From Rhodanobacter sp. (GTDB taxonomy: Bacteria > Pseudomonadota > Gammaproteobacteria > Xanthomonadales > Rhodanobacteraceae), in assembly GCA_030148505.1 (NCBI GenBank), contig JASBTI010000034.1, forward strand, positions 1 to 64,000: DNA of 64,000 bases. The letters run 5' to 3'. Made by a program: the position numbers and the translations under genes. Within the stretch, counting starts at the first letter, position 1. Each line of letters begins with the position of its first letter. This document shows, piece after piece, positions 1 to 8,509 of the stretch. The notes beneath the pieces are model-generated. The model was not told the DNA's origin. It searched no databases and worked only from the letters and a program-made list of their open reading frames with translations.

Positions 1-573
1 ACCGGCTCGATCGGCATCTTCGGCATGTATTACTCGGTGCCCGATACCCTGGCCAAACTCGGTGTGAAGAGTGACGGCGTCAGTACCGGTCCGATGGCGG
101 GTGCCTTCGACATCACGCGTCCCCTCGATCCGAAGGTCGGCGCCGTGATCCAGGCCATCATCGACAAGGGCTATCGGGACTTCGTCGGCCAGGTGGCCAA
201 GGCACGCGGCAAGAGTTACGCGGCGGTCGATGCGATCGCTCAGGGGCGTGTATGGACGGGTCAGCAGGCGCTCGATCGCGGTCTGGTCGATCAGCTTGGC
301 GGTCTGCGCGTGGCTGTGGCCGATGCCGCCAAACTGGCCAAGCTCAGCAAGGGTTATCCGGTGCGCTATGTCCAGGCACCGATGGGCGGGTTTGAGCGTT
401 TTCTGGTCGGTCTCGACCGGAGTGCCAGCATTCACATCATGCAGTCCTGGGGCATCCGCCTGCCAAACTGGCTGGCCAAGCTGCCGGCGCTGGCTCCGGA
501 ACTGCAGCTGCTGCGCCATGCCAAGGCCGGTACGCCGAATATCTATGCTGACTGCCTTTGTGCTCCACGGTAG
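1..573 (+). CDS. sppA: Signal peptide peptidase SppA, C-terminal part (5' end outside window)
   Basis: This is the C-terminal 190 residues of a peptidase family S49 (SppA) protein. The frame is open from base 1 and begins TGSIGIFGMYY, the stretch that follows the catalytic serine region in this family. The catalytic serine itself would lie upstream of the window. The phrases VWTGQQALDRGLVDQLGG are typical of the S49 C-terminal half. SppA is an inner-membrane protease that degrades signal peptides left after secretion. It reads toward a small lipoprotein gene on the opposite strand, 41 bases beyond the stop. The family call is secure. The protein's length and N-terminal membrane anchor cannot be judged here. 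Confidence 0.9.
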   Translation, partial: TGSIGIFGMYYSVPDTLAKLGVKSDGVSTGPMAGAFDITRPLDPKVGAVIQAIIDKGYRDFVGQVAKARGKSYAAVDAIAQGRVWTGQQALDRGLVDQLGGLRVAVADAAKLAKLSKGYPVRYVQAPMGGFERFLVGLDRSASIHIMQSWGIRLPNWLAKLPALAPELQLLRHAKAGTPNIYADCLCAPR

Positions 574-614
574 CTGTTTGGCAACCCGTGGAGCGGTGTC
601 GGAGGATGGGGAGG

Positions 615-824
615 CTAGCGCTGTTCCGCCTGGAGCTGCTTGCGTTGCTGCGCCGCCCGGTTGTCGACGATTTTCTGCACATCGCGGGCTTGTTGCTCCT
701 TGGCCTTGAGCGCGTCGAAAGGGGTGGCGGTGGCGGTGGCGGTAGCCTTGGCCTGTGGCTCCGGGGGTTTGCCCGAGCAGGCGCCCAGGACGAGTACACA
801 TAGCAGCATCGGTAATGATTTCAT
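615..824 (-). CDS. Small exported lipoprotein
   Basis: A 69-residue protein that starts MKSLPMLLCVLVLGACSG. This is a short type II signal sequence with lipobox LGAC, so the mature protein would begin at the cysteine and be lipid-anchored. After that come an Ala/Thr-Pro linker (KATATATATP) and a charged, probably helical C-terminus rich in Lys, Gln and Arg (KAKEQQARDVQK). The ORF track extends 48 residues further upstream, but the lipobox places the start at the ATG used here. I do not recognise a family. It converges on sppA and diverges from the SDR gene. Function unknown. Confidence 0.7.
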   Translation of the reverse strand: MKSLPMLLCVLVLGACSGKPPEPQAKATATATATPFDALKAKEQQARDVQKIVDNRAAQQRKQLQAEQR

Positions 825-961
825 GGCGGGTCTCAGGTTGCGGCAATGAGCGGGAGTGTCCTGCGCGATGCTGGGCCATACAAGCATGGCGTCGATCAAT
901 CCCCGGTTCGCGCGAGCGTGCCGCACTCCTACTAGGCGCATCAGCAATGAGGTTTTAAGCT

Positions 962-1750
962 GTGCCAATGAACAACCGCATCGATGCCTGGCAACTGCAA
1001 GGCCATACCGCGCTGGTCACCGGCGCCAGCAAGGGTATTGGCTACGCCGCTGCGCGCGAGTTGGCCGGTCTGGGCGCGGATCTGCTGCTGGTGGCGCGCG
1101 ACGAGGATCATCTCGAGCAGGTTCGGGTCGAACTGAGCGACGACTTTCCCACGGTCGAGGTGATGGCGTTCGGCGCCGATCTGACCGAAGCGGAGGAGCG
1201 TCTGGCGGTTTTCGACTGGGTTGCCGATCTGGCCGCGCCGCTGTCTTTGCTGATCAACAATGCCGGTGGCAATCAAGCGAAGGCCACGCTGGACTATGCG
1301 GGTGAGGAGGTTCGGGCGATCTTCGAACAGAACCTTTTTTCCGCCTTCGAGATGTGCCGGCTGGCTCATCCGCAGCTGGTGCAGCATGCCCATGCGGCGA
1401 TCGTCAATGTGGGCTCGGTATCGGGCATCACCCATGTACGCACCGGTGCGCCGTACGGCATGAGCAAGGCTGCGCTGCATCAACTCACCCGCAACCTGGC
1501 GGCCGAGTGGGCCGTGGACGGTATCCGCGTCAATGCGGTGGCTCCCTGGTACATCCGTACCCAGCGTTCTGAGCCTGCACTGGCGGATACCGACTATCTC
1601 GATGAGGTGCTCGATCACACGCCACTGCGGCGGATCGGCGAACCGGAGGAGGTGGCGGCGGCGATTGCGTTTCTATGCCTGCCCGCGGCCAGCTATGTCA
1701 CCGGTCAGGTGCTTGCCGTCGATGGCGGTTTCCTCAACGACGGATTCTGA
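962..1750 (+). CDS. SDR family oxidoreductase (tropinone-reductase-like)
   Basis: A 262-residue classical short-chain dehydrogenase/reductase, which should be a soluble NAD(P)(H)-dependent oxidoreductase. It has the cofactor-binding motif TGASKGIG near residues 20-27, NNAG near residue 100, the catalytic Ser in the GSVSG segment and the YxxxK pair in YGMSK. The C-terminal TGQVLAVDGGF is the usual closing motif. The start is GTG 962, which has TGAGG about nine bases upstream; ATG 968, two codons later, is equally possible. The substrate cannot be deduced. The gene is flanked by unrelated genes and followed by a GC-rich inverted repeat. Confidence 0.85.
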   Translation: MPMNNRIDAWQLQGHTALVTGASKGIGYAAARELAGLGADLLLVARDEDHLEQVRVELSDDFPTVEVMAFGADLTEAEERLAVFDWVADLAAPLSLLINNAGGNQAKATLDYAGEEVRAIFEQNLFSAFEMCRLAHPQLVQHAHAAIVNVGSVSGITHVRTGAPYGMSKAALHQLTRNLAAEWAVDGIRVNAVAPWYIRTQRSEPALADTDYLDEVLDHTPLRRIGEPEEVAAAIAFLCLPAASYVTGQVLAVDGGFLNDGF

Positions 1751-1764
1751 TGGCACCACGCGCA

Positions 1765-1879
1765 GGCGGACCGTGCCCGCCCTACCTGAGGTCTGTGGTG
1801 CGCAGGCACCCGAGATCGACGTCGAACGATCCGGCTGCCGCCGCTCCCGCAAGACCGGGTAGGGCGGGCACTGCCCGCC
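1765..1879. repeat. GC-rich imperfect inverted repeat (REP-like)
   Basis: The left arm GGCGGACCGTGCCCGCCCTACC (1765-1786) is matched by an inverted right arm at 1858-1879, GGTAGGGCGGGCACTGCCCGCC. The arms agree at about 19 of 22 positions and flank about 70 bases. It lies in the gap between the SDR gene and the convergent DegV gene, a common place for extragenic palindromic repeats. It may also work as a transcription barrier for both genes. Confidence 0.55.
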
Positions 1880-1959
1880 GCTGGCGCCATGGAACCGACA
1901 GGGTGGGGCAGCTCGGTGAGTGACCTGGATCGGTCGACGGCAGGCTGTGTGCAACCGCC

Positions 1960-2904
1960 TCAGAACTCGGCGACATGCTCCTCGGCGGCAAAGCCCAGCA
2001 CCACGGCGCCTTCACCCACGTTGACCATGCCGGTGATGCTCATCGGCGCCTCCATCAATTCGGTGCCGGTTTCTTCGCAGGCGTTCCGCAATCCGGCATA
2101 GCCGGGCAAGTTCGGCAGCACACTCAGGTCACCGCCGTAGCTGATGCACATTACCGGGACCAGCAAACCGGCGAGGACGCGCTGGGTAGCGTATCCGAAC
2201 AGAGCTTCGGCCCCCTGCTCGAAGCCGCGGACCTTGCCGACGGGCCCGGTTTCGCCGCGGTAACAACGCAGCAGCGGCTTGATATCCAGCGCCGAACCGA
2301 GCACGGCGCTGACCAAGCTCACGCTGCGGTCGTTCTTCTTTTTGGCGCGCGCGCGCAGATAGTAAAGATCGCGTGGCAGCATGTAGCCGTAACTGTTGTT
2401 GGCGATAAAGGTGAGTCGTTCGCGGATCGCAGCGGGATTGTCGCCAGCGCGGATCATCCGGTTGGCCTCGTAAACGGCGGGGGCGGAGCCGGCAAAAACA
2501 TTGCGTGTATCCACTACGCGCATCATGAACGGCCCGGGGACCTTGGCGTGTTCGCGCACTTGGCGGTAGTTCTTCAGGATCGCGAAACTGGCGCGATTTA
2601 CATGATCGTTGATGGGACTGCGGGTGGCGGTAATGGTCAGGCAGAACACGCAGTCCTGCTCCAGCACCAGCCGTTCGAGAAACAGTTTCTGGACATCTTC
2701 CACCGGGCAGGGTTCGGTTTCCGCCGAGTGGCTGCGGTTGCCGAGATCACTGTCGATGAAACGCTGGATCTCCAGTGGATCGCGGTCGTCCATGAATACC
2801 TTGCCGTCCACTTTGACGGTGATGGGCATCACCGCAATATGGTTTTCCTGCAGGAACGCCTGCGAAAGATCGCAAGCCGCATCGATAGCAAGACCCGTCC
2901 GCAT
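1960..2904 (-). CDS. DegV family protein (fatty-acid-binding fold)
   Basis: A 314-residue protein starting MRTGLAIDAACDLS, the DegV-type N-terminus in which a conserved Asp and Ser-like segment help bind a fatty acid. Further DegV-like features are VMPITVKVDGKVF, the TITATRSPINDHVNRA helix, and a C-terminal domain with MSITGMVNVGEGAVVLGF. Some DegV proteins act as FakB subunits that present fatty acids to the kinase FakA, but no FakA-like gene is in the window. The start was chosen at ATG 2904 because an AGGGGG ribosome site precedes it; the ORF-track start 15 codons upstream has no support. Confidence 0.75.
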   Translation of the reverse strand: MRTGLAIDAACDLSQAFLQENHIAVMPITVKVDGKVFMDDRDPLEIQRFIDSDLGNRSHSAETEPCPVEDVQKLFLERLVLEQDCVFCLTITATRSPINDHVNRASFAILKNYRQVREHAKVPGPFMMRVVDTRNVFAGSAPAVYEANRMIRAGDNPAAIRERLTFIANNSYGYMLPRDLYYLRARAKKKNDRSVSLVSAVLGSALDIKPLLRCYRGETGPVGKVRGFEQGAEALFGYATQRVLAGLLVPVMCISYGGDLSVLPNLPGYAGLRNACEETGTELMEAPMSITGMVNVGEGAVVLGFAAEEHVAEF

Positions 2905-3636
2905 CACGCACCCCCTGTAAGTGGCCGGCAAAACAATAGCATGCGGCACTGGGGCGCAGTTCGCGGGGAGGTTTGATGAGTAACGCGCGGCCTGCCACGG
3001 ACGGGCATCATTACCACCGGCAAGGCAGAAACTTCCTAACCCCGTGGTGCTGCTCCCACAAGTTGCGTATCTTGGCGTTGAACCGTTCTACCTTGGTTTT
3101 GGGCGAGGATCTGTTTGGGCGCCCCGCTAGCCTCTTTACAGATGTACGTACGCTGAGGAAGCTCGGCTTTTGAACCGTGTAGCTTTCAAGAGTGATATAG
3201 AGCGAAGGGCGTACTTACGGCCAATCGCAAGAAAATCCGACGACTGTTCCTTAGGGTCAGTGTCGCGAAAGACCGTTGCAAAAGGAACTATTCCCAAGAC
3301 GCTACTCTGCCTCCGCTTGGCCGGCGCTGCGCTCAGCTATCGATCGTAAAATCTTGCAGGTTTTCACGCGTTGACAAAACATTAAATAAGCGTGATAACA
3401 GCGCCCAATGAACACGAGACGCGAGTTTCTGGAAGCGGCGCGCATCGAGCGTACGACGAAAAAACACGCGCACTGAAGCGTCACGGGGCTAGTTCACCTA
3501 GCGTTAGTTAACTGTTAATCTGCGCAGCGTCTGCGCTAGCTATCAGGCGTTTACCAGGTATTGCAACGCGTTCACATCGAAAGTCTTGGGGCAGTTTTTC
3601 GCTGCTCATGTTGGTAACAATTTGGAGGGTCTTTTC
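2905..3636. other. 732-bp non-coding region between the DegV gene and TBDR1
   Basis: The short ORFs here (3302-3484 minus and others) have no credible start signals or family features. The right half is AT-richer and holds the candidate TTGACA promoter at 3371-3399. It also holds a stem GCGCAG-CGT-CTGCGC at 3522-3536, nested between CTAGCG (3508-3513) and CGCTAG (3533-3538), inside the presumed leader of TBDR1. The DegV promoter should lie in the left half, but I see no clear boxes. Confidence 0.5.
3371..3399 (+). promoter_or_regulatory. Candidate sigma-70 promoter of TBDR1
   Basis: TTGACA (3371-3376), a 17-base AT-rich spacer and GATAAC (3394-3399) form a near-consensus promoter. Transcription would start near 3406, giving a leader of about 230 nt before ATG 3637. 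The two other TBDR genes have a TTGACT element at almost the same distance from their start codons. Confidence 0.55.
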
Positions 3637-6603
3637 ATGAAACTTGGGGTCAAGAAACTTTCTACGGCGGTTCGCCTCGGGCTTTCGCTCGGTGCCGTTA
3701 TTGCCGTGGGCGCATCCGGTTCGGCATTCGCCCAAGATACGAGCAATCAGAGCACGGCCAATCCGCCTAGCCAGAAAAAGGCACAGACACTGCAGACGGT
3801 GGTAGTCACCGGCTCGCACATCCGTCGTGTGGATCTGGAAACCTCCAACCCGGTCGTCACCATCGACGCGGCCCAAATCAAGGCAACCGGCAAGTTGACT
3901 CTGGGCGATATCCTGCAGGATCTGCCGGCGGTCACCGGCGGCAACGTCAACCCGCAGGTCAACAACAGCGGCGGTACCGGCGGTTCGACGGTGGGCCTGC
4001 GCGGTCTCGGTGCGCAACGCAGCCTGCTGCTGATCAACGGCAAGCGCATCATCAACCAGGATCCAAATTCGATCCCGGCCGACATGATCGAGCGCGTCGA
4101 AGTGCTGACCACCGGTGCATCCTCAGTCTACGGCTCCGATGCGATCGGCGGCGTGGTCAATTTCATCCTGAAGAAGGACTACCAGGGCGCCCAGTTGACG
4201 TTGAACTATGGCGAGTCCGATCACAACGATGGGGCCAGCCGCGGTTTCCAGTTCACCTTTGGCCAGACCTCGGACAAGGGCAGCATCACAGCCGGCATCG
4301 ACTACAACAAGACCGATGCCGTACTGGCCAGCGCGCGCAAGTTCTCCCAGAACGCGGTGTCGATCTACGGCAGTACCGGTACGCCGATTTACAGCTACAT
4401 CGGTGGCTCCAGCTTCCCGCCGCATGGCCGCATCCAGCTTCCAGCCAATCTGAAGGCCCAGTACGGCTGCTCGAATGTGGCTGCCAATCCCGGTGCCAGT
4501 GGCCAGAACACCTCGACCGATTACCATTGCTTCACCAATGCTGACAAGTACAACTACGCGACCGTCAACCTGATCATGACGCCGCAGGAACGTACCAGCA
4601 TGTTCGTCAACGGCACCTATAATCTGGGTGATCATGTGACGGCGTACATGGATGCCTATCACAACAAGACCACGTCGGGCTTTCAGTTGGCGCCGCCGCT
4701 GTTCGGCACATTGTTTGGCGGCACGATCTCCAAAGACAGCTACTACAATCCGTTCGGCGTGAACTTCTCCTCCTCGAATGGCAACGACTTCCGTGCCCGT
4801 CTGGTCGCGGCCGGTAATCGCAGTGCCAACTACGGCACCGCCACCGATCAGGTGCATGCTGGCCTGAAGGGTGATTTCACGATCTTCAATCAAGATTGGA
4901 ACTACGATGCGGGCATCGGCTACGGTCATATCTCGCAGAGCTTGATTACTCGCGGTCTGCCCAACCAGGCACAGCTCAACAAGGATCTCGGGCCGTCCTA
5001 CATGAATGCCTCCGGGCAGGTCGTCTGCGGTACGCCGGGTGGTCCGACCATTAGTGGCTGCACGCCGTTCAATCCGTTCAACCTGTTTGACCCTAACTCC
5101 GTCAAAGCATTGCAGGCGGCGGCAGTGCCGGCGATCAGCAACAATTACAGCATCCAAAAGGTCTACTCGCTGGACTTGAATGGCGGCCTATTCGATCTGC
5201 CGGCCGGTACGGTGCAACTCGCGGCGGGCGCGTCCTACCGTACCGAGTTCACTAACAGCATTGTCGATCCGTTGCTGTTGATCGATCCGGCGACCGGCAA
5301 CTGCACCCTGGGTAGCCAGTGCGCCTCTGGCCTACGCGGCAACTACAACGTCAAGGAAGGCTACGCCGAGTTGTTCGTGCCGATCCTGTCGAACATGCCG
5401 GGCGTGCAGTCGCTGAACGTCACCATCGGTGACCGCTATTCCAAGTTCAGCACCTTCGGCAGCACCAATAACACCAAGTTTGCCGTCGAATACCGTCCGA
5501 TCAACGACTTGTTGTTGCGCGGTACGGTGGCCGAGGTCTTCCGCGCACCGACCATCAGTGATGTTTACGGTGCGGCGGCCAGCGATGCACCCAAGCTCAG
5601 CAATGATCCCTGCAACGGCTACACCGGCGGTGGCAATCCGGCCTGTGTCAACGTGCCGACCAATGGCACGTTCGTCAACCAGGACGTGGCCTTGGCCCAG
5701 CAGATCAAGGGCATTGCTTCCGGCTCACAATATGCGGGTTTCCCGTTGGGGCCGGAGCAAGGCAAGTCCTTCGACATGGGTTTTGTCTACTCGCCGCACT
5801 ACGTCCAGGGTCTGTCGGTCAGCGCGGATATATGGCGTGTCTATCTGAATAACACCATCGCGCCGATTGGTGCGCAGACGGTACTGAACCTGTGTTATGC
5901 CGGCGTCACCAAGTACTGCCCGCTGATCACGCGTCAGGGCCCCAACAGCTCCAACCCGGGCCAGATTGCCCAGATCGTCGAGCCGACCGGCAACCTGGGT
6001 CGCACCGACGTGAAGGGTGTCGACATGTCGTTGCGCTATCGGCTGCCGCAGTTCTCCTTTGGCAACTTCCTGCTCGGTATCGACGGTACCTATCTGGCAC
6101 GTTACGACCAGCAGACAGCACCAGGGGTGGCAGGCAATGCGATCTATCATGATGCCGGTCACTTCATGCCGTTTGGCTCGTCGCAGGCGGCAGCCTGCCC
6201 GAGCGGCGGCGGTGTCTGCTTGTTCCCGCGCTGGCGAGGGTCGGCCTTCCTGAACTGGAACCTGGGTAACTGGGATGCGTCCTGGCGGATGCGCTACATC
6301 GGCCGTTTCCAGAACGGCTCAAAGAGCCCGTCGCAGGATACCTTCCCGGCTCAGGTTACGTACTATCCGCAGTCACAGCTGCACGGCGTGGTATTCAAGT
6401 ACGGCGCCACGGTCTACAACGACGTGTCGATCGGCTACAACATCGAGCCGTACAACACCCGCGTATCGTTCGGTATCAACAACGCGTTCAACAAACAGCC
6501 GCCGTTCCTGTATGCGAACAACACGCTGAATGCCAACACCGATCCGAGCAACTTCGACCTGTTGGGCCGCTATTTCTGGGGCCGCGTCACGGTGAAGTTC
6601 TGA
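3637..6603 (+). CDS. TonB-dependent outer-membrane receptor (TBDR1)
   Basis: A 988-residue TBDR. It has a signal peptide (MKLGVKKLSTAVRLGLSL, cleavage likely after AFA). A Gln/Pro-rich linker leads to the TonB-box-like LQTVVVTGSHIRR near residue 50. The plug domain contains VGLRGLGAQRSLLLINGKR and VYGSDAIGGVVNFILK. A long 22-strand-type beta-barrel ends in an aromatic residue (WGRVTVKF). It should import an unknown ligand across the outer membrane using TonB-ExbBD energy. Unlike TBDR2 and TBDR3 it has no carboxypeptidase-regulatory-like domain after the signal peptide. The start ATG 3637 has GGAGG about nine bases upstream; the ORF-track start 17 codons earlier lies inside the leader. A TPR-sulfotransferase gene follows directly. 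The family is certain, the ligand is not. Confidence 0.92.
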   Translation: MKLGVKKLSTAVRLGLSLGAVIAVGASGSAFAQDTSNQSTANPPSQKKAQTLQTVVVTGSHIRRVDLETSNPVVTIDAAQIKATGKLTLGDILQDLPAVTGGNVNPQVNNSGGTGGSTVGLRGLGAQRSLLLINGKRIINQDPNSIPADMIERVEVLTTGASSVYGSDAIGGVVNFILKKDYQGAQLTLNYGESDHNDGASRGFQFTFGQTSDKGSITAGIDYNKTDAVLASARKFSQNAVSIYGSTGTPIYSYIGGSSFPPHGRIQLPANLKAQYGCSNVAANPGASGQNTSTDYHCFTNADKYNYATVNLIMTPQERTSMFVNGTYNLGDHVTAYMDAYHNKTTSGFQLAPPLFGTLFGGTISKDSYYNPFGVNFSSSNGNDFRARLVAAGNRSANYGTATDQVHAGLKGDFTIFNQDWNYDAGIGYGHISQSLITRGLPNQAQLNKDLGPSYMNASGQVVCGTPGGPTISGCTPFNPFNLFDPNSVKALQAAAVPAISNNYSIQKVYSLDLNGGLFDLPAGTVQLAAGASYRTEFTNSIVDPLLLIDPATGNCTLGSQCASGLRGNYNVKEGYAELFVPILSNMPGVQSLNVTIGDRYSKFSTFGSTNNTKFAVEYRPINDLLLRGTVAEVFRAPTISDVYGAAASDAPKLSNDPCNGYTGGGNPACVNVPTNGTFVNQDVALAQQIKGIASGSQYAGFPLGPEQGKSFDMGFVYSPHYVQGLSVSADIWRVYLNNTIAPIGAQTVLNLCYAGVTKYCPLITRQGPNSSNPGQIAQIVEPTGNLGRTDVKGVDMSLRYRLPQFSFGNFLLGIDGTYLARYDQQTAPGVAGNAIYHDAGHFMPFGSSQAAACPSGGGVCLFPRWRGSAFLNWNLGNWDASWRMRYIGRFQNGSKSPSQDTFPAQVTYYPQSQLHGVVFKYGATVYNDVSIGYNIEPYNTRVSFGINNAFNKQPPFLYANNTLNANTDPSNFDLLGRYFWGRVTVKF

Positions 6604-6634
6604 TCATCTAACGTCGCAAGAGGTTTGTCCTTTC

Positions 6635-6671
6635 GAGCCGTACGAGTATCCTCGTGCGGCTCTTTTTTTTT
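6635..6671 (+). terminator. Rho-independent terminator after TBDR1
   Basis: GAGCCGTACGAG and CTCGTGCGGCTC form a 12-bp stem with one mismatch-like pair around the loop TATC, followed by about ten T residues. It ends only a few bases before the ribosome site (GAAGG, 6672-6676) of the next gene, so it sits between TBDR1 and ST-A. Confidence 0.85.
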
Positions 6672-6679
6672 GAAGGCTT

Positions 6680-8500
6680 ATGACGACTTATTCCACTCAA
6701 GAGGTTTTCGCGGCGCTGCAAGGCGGCCAGTTCGGTCGGGCAGAGCAACTGGCCCGCGAACAGCTGCGACAGCGTCCGAAGGATCAGGATCTCTTATTGT
6801 TGCTGGCGGTCTGTTTGCGGGAACAGCAAAAGCCGGACGAGGCGCTGGCGATATTTGCCGAGCTCACTCAGCTGCAACCGGAAAACGCCGTGCATTGGGG
6901 CAATTACGCGACCGCATTGCGTGATACAGGCTCGATAATGGAGGCGGAAGAGGCTTATATGACCTCCTTGAAGCTTGCGCCCGACAACGCCGAGCAGTGG
7001 CTTAATCTCGGTCTGCTCAAGTTGCAGGACCGGGACTATCTTGGCGCACGCGATGCGTTATTGAATGCGTTTGCGAACGATCCACAATCCCCTGCCATCC
7101 GTATTCACGCGGCACGCGCTTGTTCCGCCTGCCGCGATGACCATCGCGTCGACGAACTGCTGAAACCGTGGCGCCACTGGGTGCCGCTGGAGGCCGAACT
7201 GCAATTCGAGCTGGCCAGCCTGCTATTGGCGTTGGGCGAAGCCAATACGGTGAGGGAGTTACTGGAAGACGCCCTGCGTATGGATCCGTTTCACCAGAAG
7301 GCAAAGCTGCTGCTTGGCAGCGTCTACGAGCGGGTAAATCGCCTGCAGGACGCCGAAAATCTATTGCAAGAAATCATTGCGGCCCACCCAGATCCCGATC
7401 AACAAGTGCGCTTGGAGATTGCTCACCAGCAGGCGACTTTGGCCCAACGCCGGGGTGATCTTGTCACCGCCAGGGCGATCCTGGACCGCGTCGGCCCGCG
7501 CAACCCCGGCGACTATGCCCACTACTACGTGTTGGCGGGTGTTTGCGACAAGCTCGGCGACCTGCCGGCGGCGCTCCAGGCGCTGGAGAAGGCGCACGCC
7601 AGCCAGGTCGAGGAGATGCGGGTGGTGGTGCCCTACCGCTTTGCGCCGGACGCACCGATACTTCCCACGGCCGTTACCCGTGTGAGCGAGGAGGACTATC
7701 GGCGATGGCCTAAGCTGAGCGCGCCGGATGCATCGCAATCGCCGGTGTTCATCGTCGGCTTCCCACGCTCTGGTACTACCTTGCTGGAACAGATGCTAGA
7801 CGCCCATCCGCGGTTGCAGTCGATGGACGAACGCCCCTTTTTCAACATCCTGGTGGACCAGCTGGCGAATCAAGGTTTCCAGTTTCCGCAGGATCTGCAC
7901 AAACTCGACCAGCGCGATTGCGACGAGCTGCGCAAGGCTTACGTCAGCATGGCCTGCAGCAAGGTGCCGCGGCGCTGGGACAGCCAACTGGTCGACAAGA
8001 ATCCAATGAACATGTTGTGGCTGCCGATGATGCATCGGCTGTTTCCGGAGGCCAAGATCATCCTCGCACTGCGCCATCCGTGCGACGTCATCCTCAGCAA
8101 CTATATGCAAAACTTCCGTTCCACCGTGCTGGCAATGGCATGTTCCACTATTGAACGCTTGGCCACCGCCTATGTGACGGCGATGGAATGCTGGCTGGAG
8201 CATGCGGCAGTATTTCACACCAACGTATTTATCTCCCGCTATGAGGATCTTGTCGCCGACACGGCGGGGCGTACCCGGCAGATTGCCGACTTCATCGGCA
8301 TCGAGGATGCTTCGCCGATGCTCAATTTCGATCAGCACGCGCGCGACAAGGGATATATCGCCACGCCGAGTTATGCGCAGGTCATCGTGCCTGTCAACCG
8401 CAAGGGGCTTAACCGCTGGGTTCGCTATCGGGAGGCGCTGGAACCTGCGCTGCCAATTCTGCAGCCGATGCTCGATCACTGGGGATACAGCGTCGACTGA
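6680..8500 (+). CDS. TPR-repeat sulfotransferase (ST-A)
   Basis: A 606-residue cytoplasmic protein with no signal peptide. Residues 1 to about 340 are tetratricopeptide helices (for example NAVHWGNYATALRDTGSIMEAEEAY). Residues from about 353 are a PAPS-dependent sulfotransferase domain (Sulfotransfer_3 type). The 5'-phosphosulfate loop is GFPRSGTTLLEQMLDAHP. An acidic residue in MDERPFF takes the place of the GE motif of its paralogs. DKNPMN and the 3'-phosphate segment ALRHPCDVILSNYMQ are present, and the C-terminus ends RWVRYREALEP. It would transfer sulfate from PAPS to an unknown acceptor held by the TPR domain. It follows TBDR1 in the same direction but behind a strong terminator. It converges tail to tail with ST-B, with nine bases between the stops. 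Confidence 0.85.
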   Translation: MTTYSTQEVFAALQGGQFGRAEQLAREQLRQRPKDQDLLLLLAVCLREQQKPDEALAIFAELTQLQPENAVHWGNYATALRDTGSIMEAEEAYMTSLKLAPDNAEQWLNLGLLKLQDRDYLGARDALLNAFANDPQSPAIRIHAARACSACRDDHRVDELLKPWRHWVPLEAELQFELASLLLALGEANTVRELLEDALRMDPFHQKAKLLLGSVYERVNRLQDAENLLQEIIAAHPDPDQQVRLEIAHQQATLAQRRGDLVTARAILDRVGPRNPGDYAHYYVLAGVCDKLGDLPAALQALEKAHASQVEEMRVVVPYRFAPDAPILPTAVTRVSEEDYRRWPKLSAPDASQSPVFIVGFPRSGTTLLEQMLDAHPRLQSMDERPFFNILVDQLANQGFQFPQDLHKLDQRDCDELRKAYVSMACSKVPRRWDSQLVDKNPMNMLWLPMMHRLFPEAKIILALRHPCDVILSNYMQNFRSTVLAMACSTIERLATAYVTAMECWLEHAAVFHTNVFISRYEDLVADTAGRTRQIADFIGIEDASPMLNFDQHARDKGYIATPSYAQVIVPVNRKGLNRWVRYREALEPALPILQPMLDHWGYSVD

Positions 8501-8509
8501 AGGTGTCGG

